Shown: in pieces, positions 1 through 11,625 of the stretch
How the letters are laid out: each line of letters starts with the position of its first letter
Position numbering within the stretch: position 1 is the stretch's first letter
Assembly: GCA_030248225.1 (NCBI GenBank)
Contig: JASANE010019240.1
Location: 39,790-103,789 of the forward strand
Direction of reading: 5' to 3'
From: Trileptium ribeirensis
Lineage: Eukaryota; Nematoda; Enoplea; Enoplida; Thoracostomopsidae
Length of the DNA: 64,000 nucleotides
Program-made: the position numbers and the translations under genes
The notes under the pieces: generated by a model
Told to the model about the DNA's origin: nothing
Databases searched by the model: none
What the model saw: the letters and a program-made list of their open reading frames with translations, nothing else

Positions 1-636
1 CGTATTGCATCCCGGCCGTTTTTTTGAACGACAAACGGTGGCGTTCCATAAAGGCTCGTCGCCACTTTATTCCGGGCAAATAATCGGGCCAACGTTGAAA
101 ACGATTTTTGATATCGTTTGGTTGTTGTTTCACCCACTCTTGTACGTACTCGGGGATCTCGTTGCCAGTTGGAGGTAAGCCTATAATGTATGTTTGAATA
201 AACACTCGGCCTTTAAATGAATAGTTTTGGAGAACCTGCTGGAAATAAATTAAAATTTTTAAACAAAACAAAAAGGTTAACAATAGTGATATTGACTTCT
301 TCGGTTTCAAAGTACGACGACGGCTTGGACATTTTTATCATAATGGACATTTTAATGAGTATATATACAGTGCATACCTGCACGGATCAATATTCGGACG
401 TATTCCGCCAGTTCCTCTTCGACTGCCGCCGGCATCATAGTAGTCTTTCCCGAATTGTTGGTCGACGAAAGACCCAGATCGTGATTTTTGATCTCCTTCA
501 ACAGTTTGGTGGTTGAAATGTTGAAGCGACGCGCCGTTTCTCGCAGCTTGTGGGTGTTGTTGTACATATTAACTGCCTGGTCAATTTCGCGGGCCGATAA
601 TTTCGGCCTTTTCGCAGGAAGTCCTCTCGCCGACAT
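1..636 (-). CDS. pogo/Tigger-type transposase or derived gene, 5' part, spliced, runs off left edge
   Basis: Exon 1 is 636-378 and exon 2 is 180-1. The intron 377-181 begins GTATGC and ends TTATAG. Exon 1 leaves one base (G) and exon 2 supplies GC, restoring a Gly codon. The join reads through, and exon 2 has no stop to the window edge, giving about 146 residues. The N-terminus has a pipsqueak/CENP-B-like helix-turn-helix (LSAREIDQAVNMYNN, then ARRFNISTTKLLKEI). Next comes ELAEYVRILIRAG joined to LPPTGNEIPEYV, the typical pogo linker, then a second DNA-binding segment with WRRAFMERHRLSF. The DDE domain would lie left of the window. No frameshift is visible, unlike every other transposase here, so it may be a young element or a domesticated gene. 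An intron inside this region is unusual for a simple DNA transposon. Family call is firm; active versus domesticated is open. Confidence 0.8.
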
Positions 637-639
637 TTA

Positions 640-1225
640 TGCAAATTAGACAAGTTCTACACCAATATATAAACACAAGGATTCTGAAACACGAATAAAA
701 CACGCAAATCATGTCAAAAAGTGTGTGAGCTTCATAAAAAACAACGTATGTAAAACAATAACACTGTGCCCGAGAAAAAAAACAGTGTGCCGAAAAAATA
801 CGCGTTTTTTTTCTCGGCACTGAAGCACATTTCTGGTCCAAGAAAAAAAACACCTCGATATCTCGATATTGGCTTGATGTGAGCTAATTATGAATAAAAT
901 AACAAAAATCTACATGTTTTTTTACCCCAAATCAGCAGAAAAATCACTTCTATAGCCAAATCAAAAACTGTATAGTCCTTGTGAAATTCAATTACCAGCT
1001 AGTCAAAACAACATGTTTTTTACGACCGATATTTCCAACAATATATTTTTCAGTGTATGCAACCAATAGATATGCAACGCGAACTATAGCTTATAAATAA
1101 GCCGTTTTCAAGAAACCAATAATAAAAATAGCTATATGAGTCATGCTTAGTAAACAGTGAAGGTGTTTTTTTATCGGCATTTTCTAACTGTTTTTTTCTT
1201 CGGGCACTTGACTATACACTACAAT
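640..1225 (-). other. 5' flank of the pogo-type gene with A-tract/GTGCC repeats
   Basis: No coding sequence seen. GTGCCCGAGAAAAAAAAC at about 766 and TTTTTCTCGGCAC at about 812 form inverted partners. A related block, TTTTTCTTCGGGCACTTGAC, lies at about 1195-1214. The last block, read on the minus strand, starts AGTGTATAGTCAAGTGCCCG, which would suit a terminal inverted repeat of a pogo element beginning near 1225. The matching end is outside the window, so this is only a suggestion. Confidence 0.35.
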
Positions 1226-2599
1226 TGACTCACAATATGTAAATCAACGACAAAATATCTTCTCAAAAGGTAATGGGAAAGTTATCTGTAAACAGTGTTT
1301 TTTGGCATCTTCGAAACAGGTGTCTATGGTTTAAACCAGTAAAATTTCGCAACTGATCATCAAAACGTTGTGTCTGGATATCCGGATTTCCCGACATCGC
1401 GGATAATTTCCGGATATCCTTGCCCACCACTAATTTTAGCCTAACAAAAAATTGGAGTTTTTTGTCGCTGAGTAAAGTACACGGGGGAACGGGACCGTCT
1501 ACTTGGGTGGCCAAAATAACATAGGTTCATGAATTGAGGGAAATTGGGTGCTCAAAGTTTCAGAGGCCGAGTCTGTTCCACTATTTGGAGTCGTCAGAAG
1601 CAGGTACCGTCCTTTCTGACTTATTCTTGGGCGAGCAACCTTTCTTGCTAAATTTCCTTTGTCATTTTTCGGGGTGCTGGGTCTAAAAACCCATAGAATC
1701 ATCTCTTATATTTCAAGTTAATTAGTGGAATAGAACATTCCCTCGTTATAATTGAATTGTAAGCTCCTATCAGTTAAAATCTTCTAGAAGCAGTCCTGTA
1801 TTCGCCGAAATCCAGACCAAGACTAAACTAGAATGAAAATTGAAAGTAAACTTAGACATAACTATTAAAACTAATGAAAAAATATGCAAATTAGGACAGA
1901 AAAAGAAGTTAGTTTTAAAATTTTATAATTTTGACAAATCAAGCTTTTGGGGGAGCGATATAATAGATATTTTAGTAAAAAATAACAAAAATTGGGATTT
2001 TAGCCCCAGGAACCCCTTGGTAGCCTATTAATTCCCCGACACTTGGAAACCTATCCACCAACCTCAGTTTACTTCAGTTCTTCATCATTAGCTAGCTAAA
2101 TAATTAATGGTATCTCCCATTCTGCTTTCTGCACACTATCTTCATCATTTCCTTTCTTAGCCATATCCCTTATCCTACTTCCCCAAAACTCAGTGGCGTA
2201 TTTAGGATTTGTGATTGGGGAATGCTGTAAATTTTCACCTGTGACATCATTTACTCTGGGCATTAATCACAGTCCGCGGTAGTCTTTGCTTCTTGTTTAC
2301 ATCATAGTTCTCTGTGACTACGAATAGACGAATAAAGTTAAGCGAACTGAAACGATGTAGTTCTAGGCTGCAGTAAAGGCTGTGATTTTGCACATAATAC
2401 TGATTCTTTGACCATTCGTCACGGAGCGTGATCATAATATAATGGCTATTAGCTAATTTTGGTACCAAAACTGCATCTTATTTTTTTCGAAAAAAATTCA
2501 AGAAGATTTGAGTTTCATAAGGCTTAATGAAAGACATCAGTCATAAATCAAAACTTTAAGTTCAGAACATGATCGTTCTACCTAATTACACTACAAAAT
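1226..2599. other. no gene recognised
   Basis: AT-rich sequence with short open frames that resemble nothing known. The only local structure is an inverted pair, GGATATCCGG at 1376-1385 and CCGGATATCC at 1410-1419. Confidence 0.4.
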
Positions 2600-3830
2600 A
2601 AAGTCGAGACGTCGGGCTGCTGCTGTGGCAAAACGATCGACAAGGTGTCAACTGTCGGTGTATCGCTACGATGAACTTGGAGCAGAATGAGAGCTTCAAG
2701 TCTTTGTTCGTGCATTGTACTTCTTATGGTCTCTCAGCTTCTGCCGTTGTCACTGTAATCGTAGCTAGCAGCTGAAGCAATGACGAAATATTTGGATAAG
2801 CGCTACAGTGGTCCAATGCGGAAAGAACAGTCGTCGGACGGTGAGCAAAGTCAACGGCTTGCCATTTGTGGTGCCGCAATCTATACTCTCCTTAACAACT
2901 GCCACTGGATCCGGCAGCAAATAACAGTAAACATTCACTAGATCTCGCAATTTCGCCCACTCCTTGTCATCGGTTGTTCCTACCTTCATAAATCCCGGAA
3001 AGAAGCACGCTAGTGTACAACTTTTTTCTGAGCTGGAACAAACCTGATATCAACGTCTTTCACAATGCTATCGATACTCAAGTTGTAAACATTAATCCTG
3101 TAGTAGTCTTCAACTGAGACTTTGGCGCCGCCTGCTGCCGCTCTGTAAACGGAACACACTGCAGTTCGTGGCTTGATCAAGGTGACTTCTAGCAATTCTG
3201 CAACAACGGAAATTCAATCAAATAGTTTGTGAAATTTCTCTGCAGATCGCATATCACGCAGTGAGTGTAGTACGTTGTCAATGCTGTCCATTGCTTGAAC
3301 AATGTCAAGACCAGATGTCTGAAGCATTCTCGTTGTTGGCAACAAAACACTACAGAGTTCCTTTAGAACCAGAAGAGATACGATGAAACTTGAGTGACTG
3401 ATGGAGTTAATCAGAGAAGCTGCTTTCTTGCGTGTTTCTGGAGACTGCCAGTTCGTCATCAAGTGTAGTGCCTGCATTATGTACTTCAGCAGATTCCTGA
3501 ACCATAGCACAGATGTATGACGTTCAAAAGATCTCGTGGTACACAACGACAGTAGATGTGTCTTCGATATTTATCTATCATCTCCGTCACTGATGCAGGA
3601 CATTAACATACCCACTCGTTTCACACTAGACTTAAAAAACGACACAGTTTCTTTTATCACATCCTGTGCGTGATCGATAGCTGTAATTTTTACAGCCTGT
3701 GCATCGCACAAATTTAAACAGTGCGTAGCACAGCGAATATACTGAGCTTTTCGAGTGAAAATATGGTTAAGTCGTTCCCGAGGTATAGCCGATCACACAA
3801 ACAGAGACGCAATTAAAAGATTACACCCCT
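2600..3830 (-). pseudogene. broken hAT transposase (ZMYM1/DUF4371 type)
   Basis: Minus-strand pieces follow the order of a ZMYM1-like hAT transposase. RKAQYIRCATHCLNLC with FFKSSVKRVGML lies at about 3790-3580. ALHLMTNWQSPETRKKAASL then LQTSGLDIVQAMDSID lies at 3546-3214. VSVEDYYRINVYNLSIDSIV lies at 3195-3010. ESIDCGTTNGKPLTLLT lies at 2989-2765, then LLATITVTTAEAER and TIRSTMHEQRLEALILLQVH near 2760-2650, which is the hAT C-terminal dimerisation region. Pieces are in different frames with an in-frame stop near 2716, so the gene is dead. The N-terminal zinc finger and first catalytic region were not found. No TIRs or target duplication identified. Confidence 0.8.
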
Positions 3831-4569
3831 GCAAAACACAATCTCCACTACGTTTTACTACGTTCTGATAAACAATAAAGATTGCAGCATTGGCAAAAAG
3901 TGACAAAATAGTGAACCGGTTAGGGATTGATTGAGTTTCTCGTCTAACGACATATTTTTTTATTTTACCAGTTATGATAGAATAAGTAGTAAGTGCAACA
4001 TTGGAATCGGTTGCCCAGGACGTGTTCATCTCTTAAATGTCTCAAATAAACTATCCTCACCCTTTTCAAAAATATTGCTAAACGGTGGGGATTGGTCTAA
4101 GTTCGAAACAGTACGCTTACTAGACGGGTAGAATATTGCCGGCAATTTAGTAAGCTGCTATGTGAGGCGCATTCTACTAACGCAGCCAGTATTATAGGGA
4201 CACCGTGTAGTATATAATAGTAATTTAGTAGAACTATTCGACTCAATCAAAGCTGACAAAAACACGAAAACGTAAGACCAAAACAAGACAGTAAAAAGCT
4301 ACAAAAAATAAAGACAGAGAAACAACAATCATAACGTTATCTGCACAATTCCACACGGAAAGCCAAAGAATATTAAATATAAACTTATATATTAAATATT
4401 AAATCCAAAAATTAAAATAATATTTTTAATTTCTTTGCTATGTAAATGTTCGATGTTTGACATGCCGTGTAGATTGTTCAGTTTTATTACCCTGTACGCA
4501 GCACATGCTTTATGCGCACAGGCCTTAACAATTTTTAGTGGGATTGATTTGGGGGTCCCAGGACCCCAG
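3831..4569. other. no gene recognised
   Basis: AT-rich, with short random-looking open frames on both strands. A perfect 12-base palindrome ATTGCCGGCAAT lies near 4135. Upstream pieces of the hAT remnant could lie here, but none are recognisable. Confidence 0.35.
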
Positions 4570-5460
4570 AACCCTCCCGCCTTGGCTACGCCCTCGCCAA
4601 AACTTCCCAAATTATTTCCCTTATTCCAAAAATTTTCCTTTCCTTTCCCCTACCTCTCTCTAATTTCCTACCCTTTTCTATACCACCCTTTTCTATTTTC
4701 AATATTCCCTAATTTTTCCCTTACTTCTTCCTTCCAATTATGCCATACCAATCGCTGTCTCTTTCTAATTCCTTCCTAAAATACCTTTCACCTATCCCAA
4801 GATATACTATTTTTCTTTTCCGCACTTTCTTACCTCCCTTTCCGTACTATTAATCTTTCCCAAAAACTTCAATTTTCCCCGACTTTTTTACAACTGCATC
4901 CTCTTTAAAACACCTTAGTAAACTTATATGTCTTTCAAACTCTCTCAATTTTCTCTTTTTATCCTCATTCAATTCTTATTTACCGATTTTCAATTATCCT
5001 TTTCATTTCCCTTTCCATAAAATTTTGCCTCCTTACAACACAGGTTTCCAAATTTCCTAAATTGTTTCTTTACTCTAACATACCTTCGTCAAAATTCTCC
5101 AATATTTATCTTCCCAAAACTTCCTAACAAATCTTCCTTTCGTTCCAAATTTTCCTTTCCCTAAACTTTCCTCCCCTAGCACCACTTTTTCTTCCCTCTA
5201 AATTCTTAAAATTCTCCATCTCCCTTTTTTCAAAATATAACCGATCCACCCAGACAAGATTGACTTTCTAACTTCCTTTTTCCTTATCCTTCCACCACAA
5301 ATTTTCCTTTTATAGCTATTATTCCAGCCACTTTTAATTCTTGATCCATTCTTCTAGGCCCTTTTCCTTTACTTCCAATCTTTTTCCCCTTCAAGAACTG
5401 CTCAAATTTTTCTTTCCGTTTAAAGCAATCTTACCAGCTCCCCAATTCAAATTTATTTCC
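4570..5460. repeat. pyrimidine-rich simple sequence (TTTTCC/TTTCCC-like)
   Basis: For nearly 900 bases the plus strand is dominated by T and C in blocks such as TTTTCCTTTCCC and CCCAAAATTTCC, with hardly any G. It has no fixed period and looks like a decayed short tandem array. The same texture recurs at 9590-9720 and 60400-60990. Confidence 0.65.
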
Positions 5461-5489
5461 CATATTGTGGCTCGTTTAAGTTAATTTGT

Positions 5490-5630
5490 GTGCTCCGTGT
5501 CCTAGCTTTGTCCCAATAGTCACCGTCGCTATTAGCGACAATTAATAGTCAGCGTTGACTATTTATATATTTTCGTTTACTTAGCTAGGCACAGGGGACA
5601 AAATTATAGTCAAATCGGACTAGCTAGAAC
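5490..5630. repeat. inverted repeat with two perfect hairpins
   Basis: GTCGCT-ATT-AGCGAC (5525-5539) and AATAGTCA-GCGT-TGACTATT (5544-5563) are two perfect adjacent stem-loops. They are framed by a weaker inverted pair, CCTAGCTTTGTCCC at about 5502 and GGGACAAAATTATAG at about 5596. This resembles the core of a foldback element. Confidence 0.45.
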
Positions 5631-5822
5631 AAATAGGATTGTCTTGGAAGACTGCTTTCTGTCGCTTAGAAAGTTTTATAAGGTGTTGCTCACTGGATTT
5701 TTGAATTCGCATAATTATGCAATTACACAAGCAGTTTCGATATTTCATGCGGTTCGAAATGTGGTCATGATCAGGTTTTACGGCAAGTTTGTCACTATTG
5801 AATAGTGGGCGCTGGTTCTGTC

Positions 5823-5990
5823 GAATATAGCCGCTTTATAATTGCTCCAAAGTCGCACAATGATAGCTCAGTCGGTATAGTGCATGGGTTATGATCTGAC
5901 CTAACCTAAATTTTGAGGCTGGAGCTTTTTTCACCTTCCAACGCCTGCCGCTCGGCCAAAATAACTGGTTAATACATAATAAGGACAAGT
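5823..5990 (+). repeat. tRNA-derived SINE fragment
   Basis: TAGCTCAGTCGG at 5864-5875 is a perfect tRNA-type A box, but no B box follows. The leader GAATATAGCCGCTTTATA (from 5823) is nearly the same as the leader of the SINE at 57095. Shared leader plus A box points to one amplified family rather than a tRNA gene. Confidence 0.5.
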
Positions 5991-8900
5991 GTTGGGGACG
6001 TACAGAGCATTAAATAAAAGCGGACGACCTTGAGATTAAAAAAAACTTCTGAATTAAAATGAATCTCATTCCTTAATCTAAATGTGCTATAGACTATATA
6101 ACTTTAACATGTACTAACTGTGATCGTAGAACCTTTACTTGTTAACACTTCAAGCTTAATAATTCGTGCGTTTTCTGTTGTTTTCGGTAGGTTTAGGGTC
6201 AACGACGTTCTAGGGTTTTCAACGTAATCAGGGTTACAGGGATTTTAGTGTAGCATATAGTAGCCTGTTACAAGCGATTACACAAAATGACAACTCGATT
6301 AAGCCACAATTGTTCCACTCCACCCTCGATGGCGATTTACTAGTTTATAATTTGATATAACTGGAATCTCCACCGGGTCGGAATTTATGACGGCGATTGA
6401 CCGGCGGGATCCCCCGTTCATGAACCGGCTGAGTACCAACCATAGGGGCTCCTGCCTAATCGGGGGTCGAAAAATACAAGGGCGGGCCCTCGGGTTAGGT
6501 GATTTTGTTTTATATTAATTTCTTGATGTTTGGGGTAATTTTTGTTCAAATTATGATATGTTTCGTCGCCAACCATCATTTCAAGACTATATTTGCGACA
6601 TATTTTGATGAATGTTTAATTGTAGCAACACGTTTAGGTTTCAAAAACATGAATCATCTTTCACCTTTATTTTCCTCTGTCTGACTTCTCTACAGCACCA
6701 AAATTTTATCCCGGGAGAGGGCTTTGAGCTGGGCGCCTCTGCTCTAACCTACGGAAACTGAAACTATTTGGGGAATTTTGCCCCAGGTTACCTGGCAGAA
6801 ATCGTACTCCCACGTCGCTGGGTTTTTTGAATGCTTTTATTGCTTTTTTGTGTTTTGCATGCATTTACAACATGTATGTAAACCTCCAAAGGCCACATCT
6901 CGAGTATTGTAGCTTTCATATGCGCCGTCACACGTCCATGTGGATCCGAAGTCCTGTTTACAGAGAAAATAAACGGACGCCCATTTTTTTCACCGTAGTG
7001 CGGTCTAGAGAGAATTCTTCGATTCCGAAGCATGCGGTTGTGCATCTCCTAATTCAACAACGTTTTTTGTTAGGAGGACTATTTTTGGCGTCATCTCAAA
7101 ATACCTGGGGGAAGCCAAAATTTACCTGAGCGATTTTGGTATGCTCGAAAATCATGCCCCCCTCTATTCTGTTGCAAGACCATCTGGTTAGCAGTCAATA
7201 CGTGAACAGAGTGACAAAGTATGTGGTATGGGCCCCGATTCGTTAGTCGGAGCGACCAAAATAATGGTGGGCTCCATGGACCGGCGGGCACATTTCCACG
7301 AACCAGAAGGAAGACCAAATATGGGAGCGCTCCAATCAGTCAGAACCCAGTAATAATATAACCCGGCAAACTTCGTTCCGCATCAGCGGAAGAAATAAAA
7401 AACAGCCTGAACCTCGGAGATCTCAAAGGCGTAGCAGGAGTAGGCACAAGATGGAGTAGAAAGACAAAATTTGTAGCTTCTCCCGTAAAAACAGCTCCAA
7501 ATGCCATAAAAACATGACAAATTTTTTACAAAAAATTAATTTTCGAAGTTAAAAATTTCACTAATGTCACCATAAATTGAGTGAAAAGTTGGTTTTAACC
7601 TCATTAAATACGTTTTTCACCGTTTCTGAGGCTATTTATTAACAATTTTTGCGTTTAAAATATTTATATAAATTTTGCCCCACATTCCCCACCCTGATAA
7701 AATCTACCGGTCGCAGTTCCGAATCAGGGAGTCCCCGGTTAATGCCCCTGACAAAATTTTCGGCGAATGAAGAAGCCAGATAGATATTAAACATATATTG
7801 AAAATTATATATATACTGGGCTGTTCAAATTGGGGGCTGGAATTTTTCGGTTCTCTCTGGTTAAAAACAGGTGCCCCCGGTTCGTGCCGTCTGGCAAAAT
7901 TTTGGGCTCCCCTGATTCATTGCCTCTTGGAAATTTTTTGTTTTCAATCGGTCCAAAGTATATAAAATTTAATCAAAATTTGTGCTAACATTCTGTTCTG
8001 AAGTAAAAAATTTAGCAAATTTTGCCAAAATTTGCTTCAAGATCGGTTTTTCACTCCATCTCCCAAAAAGTGTTTTGAAAGTGTTTCTGACATGATTTTT
8101 AATCGTTTTGGAAAAATTCCCCCTAGAAAATCGGGCGCTCTCCGGTTCGGAACCAGTCGGCCCCCTGGCAAAATTTTCAGAGAATGGAGAGCCCAGTATA
8201 TATAGTATATACTCGGAGTAATTCCGAAAATCAAATTTTGGGAAGCATTTTCTGATAACATGCTTTATTAAATATTTGTTTAGTGCTATATATTTAGGAA
8301 GTTACGAGTGACAGAGATTGTTTTCTCACATATTTAAAAAATAGTCCGAACAGATTGCCATAACTACGACGGAAATAAGTGCCACATATTTAAAAAATGT
8401 GCACATATAGCATCAATCTTCCAAAGATTTAATGAGTAACATTTATACACCAGTGTTGGACAGCAAAACACCGGTCTTACATCACACAAAAACACTTATA
8501 TATCCATAATTTCGCCAATAAGTGTTCTTTAAATTTTGTGAGGAAAACTATATGAGCTAAAACCTGAGCAATTGAGACAACTAGTCTCGCAAGACTAAGA
8601 AAGTTATAGTGGAGTCGCACAAGAATATGTTGGGTTAAAAATTGCTGTTCCGGATGTAGAAACAACGACCTGGCCGATATAGTCAGAAAAGGTAGACCCC
8701 AACTAAAGTGGATGCGACCCATAATTTACAGTCCTCCATGTGCAGATTAGTTGGAACTCGAATGTGAGTTCTGAAAATCTGTACCACGGCTCGTCAATAT
8801 GCCATATTCAATCATGATCTAACTTTTTTTACAACTAAAAACACGTAGATATGTAACTGTTCATTAATGTGCTACTTTGTCTGTTTGTCCTATCATATGT

Positions 8901-9020
8901 GCATTTTGTGAAATTATGCGATACATAATGTATACCTATAAACTTTAATGTATATCGCTAATTACAATGATGCAAAGCAAGAGAAACGAGCCTTTTGCAC
9001 CCAAGGTGAGAGGTTTGTGT
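5991..9020. other. AT-rich dispersed repeat relics, no gene
   Basis: GC-rich islands at 6380-6500 and 7230-7320 carry GGACCGGCGGG-like text. Around 6880-6930 a plus frame reads LQRPHLEYC, like the LVRPHLEYC motif of LINE reverse transcriptases, but the rest does not match, so it is at most a tiny relic. The stretch 7540-7640 resembles 20800-20910 (AGTTAAAAATT followed by GTTTCTGA), so both belong to an unnamed dispersed repeat. Confidence 0.35.
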
Positions 9021-9033
9021 TATAATTATGCAA

Positions 9034-9351
9034 GAGTAAACTTAAGATGCGCCCCCAACCATCCTCTTTTGACACCATATACAAAACGTTGTTAGCGAAC
9101 AAAACTCGAATTTCAATAGCCGTATCCAATTTCGACATTTTTTGTTCCATAATGCCATTAGCGAATGCAATTCGGCCCCTGTACTTTAACACCAATGTGT
9201 TCGCGAACATTTTCAAATTATAATGTATGGAATATGAAACGGAAAAATTTCTGTTCTTTAACGCAAAAATAAAATTTGTGTTCAGTGAACAACTAAATGG
9301 CAATCGACTTTGCCAAAAGAGGATGGTAAGGGGCGCAGCTTAAGTTTACTC
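9034..9351. mobile_element. foldback MITE with GAGTAAACTTAAG ends
   Basis: The left end GAGTAAACTTAAGATGCGCC (9034) and the right end CGCAGCTTAAGTTTACTC (to 9351) are inverted copies that extend through CATCCTCTTTT / AAAAGAGGATGG, about 38 bases in all. The interior is non-coding and contains TTCGCGAAC-type motifs. ATGCA flanks both sides, one base off on the left, and may be the target duplication. Relatives are at 10255-10556, 27180-27410 and 37150-37570. Confidence 0.75.
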
Positions 9352-9589
9352 ATGCATTACATAAACATATCAATGCTGTTGAATTTTTAGCAAACTGCCA
9401 TTTATATGTCTACCAGTTAACTATTCCGCATTTGCTGAAACAGCTAAAATGATAAACTTTTGTTTGTTCACAAAAATTATATTGTACCCGTGAATGATCG
9501 GAGTTATAACACCTGATAGTTGAGAAGGCCCAAAAATGTGTTTAGTGAATCGTGGCTACTTTCTCCTCACCATCTCTTCAGAAATAAAC

Positions 9590-9720
9590 TTTTTACCAAT
9601 ATCTTCTTTCCTTTCCTATACTTTCCAACCCTTTGCCATTATTCCCCCTTTTCCCTGAAAGGTACAGTTTACCAACTTCCCTTTTGCTAAATCATACCCC
9701 TCCGTTTATCTTATGGGGCA
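9590..9720. repeat. short pyrimidine-strand simple sequence
   Basis: T/C-dominated plus strand with TTCCTTTCC-like blocks, of the same texture as 4570-5460. No coding potential. Confidence 0.4.
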
Positions 9721-9956
9721 ATAATGCATTAAATTGAGTATAAGCAGACTTAGCTTTATCCTATAGCGAGGCACGTCTATCACATTGCCCTAGCTCAATG
9801 AAAGCCAACCATGAAGACATAAATAGCAGCTTAGTAACACTGTCTAATTTTGCGCACGAATGAGCTCAGACAAGATATCTGTCCTGCGTAGTCCGGGCTC
9901 ACCGCATATGATGTAACACTGCCTTAGGCATAATGTTAACTTCTGCTTCTGGCTTC

Positions 9957-10254
9957 TGCCAAATTTTGAATTTCGTGGTTGGACAGCTGCGAAAATTCGA
10001 ATGTGCCGCGCTGGCGAACTACCAAAATTTAGATATACCGCGCTGGACAGCTGCCAAAATTTGAAATTTATGCGCTGGACAGCTGCCAAAATTTGAATTT
10101 ACCTCCTTGGACTGCTACTAAAATTTGAATTGGCCGCGCTGGGTAACTGCCAAAATTTAAATTACCTGCGTTAGACACCTGGCAAAGTTTGAAATTCCCG
10201 CGCTAGAGAGCTGCCAAATTTTGAATTTACCGCGTTGGTTCGAACAGAATTTGG
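9957..10254. repeat. 32-bp minisatellite, left part
   Basis: About nine diverged copies of a unit near TGCCAAAATTTGAATTTACC followed by GCGCTGGACAGC. The unit is 31-32 bases. The array resumes at about 10558 with the same unit. Confidence 0.85.
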
Positions 10255-10556
10255 CGATTTCAGTTTGCAGAAATTCTGTTCCCTAATGCATTATCATTTT
10301 AATTTGGATTATACAGTGCTCGCGAACAAATGTAATGCAAAAGTGACGTCACAATCAAATCGAAAAATTGCGTTCTCAAAAATTTGGGTAAATTTACTTA
10401 AATTTTCGTGAACACAAAATGGTTAGATTTCAATCGCGAGCGCGGTGTTCGCTCACAGATTTCCGCCGAATTTCAATTGATCAAAAAGCGTCCCGTAACA
10501 AATTTTATTCAAAAATGCAAAATAGGATGGTTGGCGGGGTAACCTTAAGTTTACTC
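10255..10556. mobile_element. GAGTAAAC-family MITE inserted in the minisatellite
   Basis: The right end (10521-10556: AATAGGATGGTTGG then CTTAAGTTTACTC) matches the end of the 9034-9351 element. The interior (TGCTCGCGAACAAATGTAAT, GTGACGTCACAATCAAATCG) matches 27230-27290. The left terminal repeat is missing or decayed. Non-coding. Confidence 0.65.
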
Positions 10557-10557
10557 G

Positions 10558-10775
10558 CGTACCATTAAAATATAAATTAACTGCGTTGCACTGCTACCAA
10601 AATTTGAATTTTCTGGGCTGTTGAACTGTCAAAATTTGAAATTACCTCGGTGGACAGCTGCCAAAATTAGAATTTACCTCATTGGATAGCCGCCAAAATT
10701 TGAATTTTCCCCGCTGGACCGGCGCCAAAGTTTGCATTTTGCCAAAATTTACCTTTCCCGCCTTTAAATAGCAGT
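10558..10775. repeat. 32-bp minisatellite, right part
   Basis: Continuation of the 9957-10254 array: about six units with CTGCCAAAATTTGAATTT and variants. Further right is a different short GC-rich repeat, GCGGGGGTAATATTTGG-like text at 10870-10940. Confidence 0.8.
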
Positions 10776-11160
10776 AAATGAAAAAAGCTACTTGGAGCCC
10801 CCCGCCCAGCGGGGGCGGGGATATCTAGGTCAAATGAGGGGGTAGCTTCGCAGGGGTTATGCATGTCAAATGCGGGGATATTATTTGGGTCAGCGGGGGT
10901 AATATTTGGATGAGCGGGGGTATCATTTGGGTCAACTAATATTTTATGAAACTGCTACATGTAAATATTACAACCAAATTATAGATTAAATTGAGACTTT
11001 TTTACTCATGACATTAACCTTACTTTCATATAAGTGAAATTATATTATCGTTTTAAACAATAACATGTAATATGTATTATAGATCAAAAATCTATTGCGT
11101 GTATGTTTATCAAGTACGAATGCAGCGTTGGTATTATTATATTAAGATGCCGTATATATG
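10776..11160. repeat. GGGGGTAT(C/A)-TTTGGGTC short repeat, then AT-rich DNA
   Basis: Between about 10795 and 10940 the plus strand repeats text like GCGGGGGTATCATTTGGGTC four to five times, with varied spacing. The rest is AT-rich without features. Confidence 0.5.
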
Positions 11161-11164
11161 TAAT

Positions 11165-11625
11165 AACGGCGACGCAGCTGCATGGCGCAACTTCCTAACA
11201 CCATGCCCATACGACCCCGGCTATCATAACCTCAAGGGCGGACCCTAAGTTTTCTATTTTAGCCACTTTTCTTGGTCAGACCCAAGAAGTTACGGAGCTT
11301 AGCAGGCCGCAGGCGCGCTTCACGGGGTGTGTTCGGACCCCGCCCGATTGGTTGCGCACGTGTCTAGTATCTTGGCATGATTGCTGAGGTCCCCCAGGGA
11401 GGTTGACACCGAAACCTGCTCACAGGCCATAATGTCGAACCAATATTCCCTGTCCTAGCCTAATGGAAGTTGTTTTGTCTAGCGTGACCTAAAGTAAAAT
11501 GCGTGATAAGTTTGGTTTTGCTAGGTAAATTTTGAGTTCTGCTGCGTTATCCTTAGCCGAACACTTTGTCTGTTGTAGCCATGTGGCCCCCACAGGGTTC
11601 CGACATACCCTGAGAGTTTACCGTC
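11165..11625 (+). repeat. GC-rich dispersed repeat, copy 1 (partner at 46748-47190)
   Basis: From GACGCAGCTGCATGG through GCCCATACGACCCCGGC, GAAGTTACGGAGCTTAGCA, CCGCAGG, GGTTGCGCACGT and CTGCTCACAGGCC, this matches 46748-47010 at roughly 80% by eye, with indels. A further match follows (GTGGCCCCCAC, TTTACCGTCGG). It encodes no protein. The middle faintly resembles 5S rRNA (AGTTAAGC and TAGTACTTGGATGGG-like text in order), so a 5S-derived SINE is one guess, weakly supported. Confidence 0.7.

Noticed and set aside
4435..4779. A 114-codon open frame ending in FPFPYLSLISYPF-like text
   Set aside because: It lies in the same low-complexity tract; composition artefact.
6827..7129. LINE fragment based on LQRPHLEYC
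   Set aside because: Only nine residues match; the rest of the frame does not resemble a reverse transcriptase.
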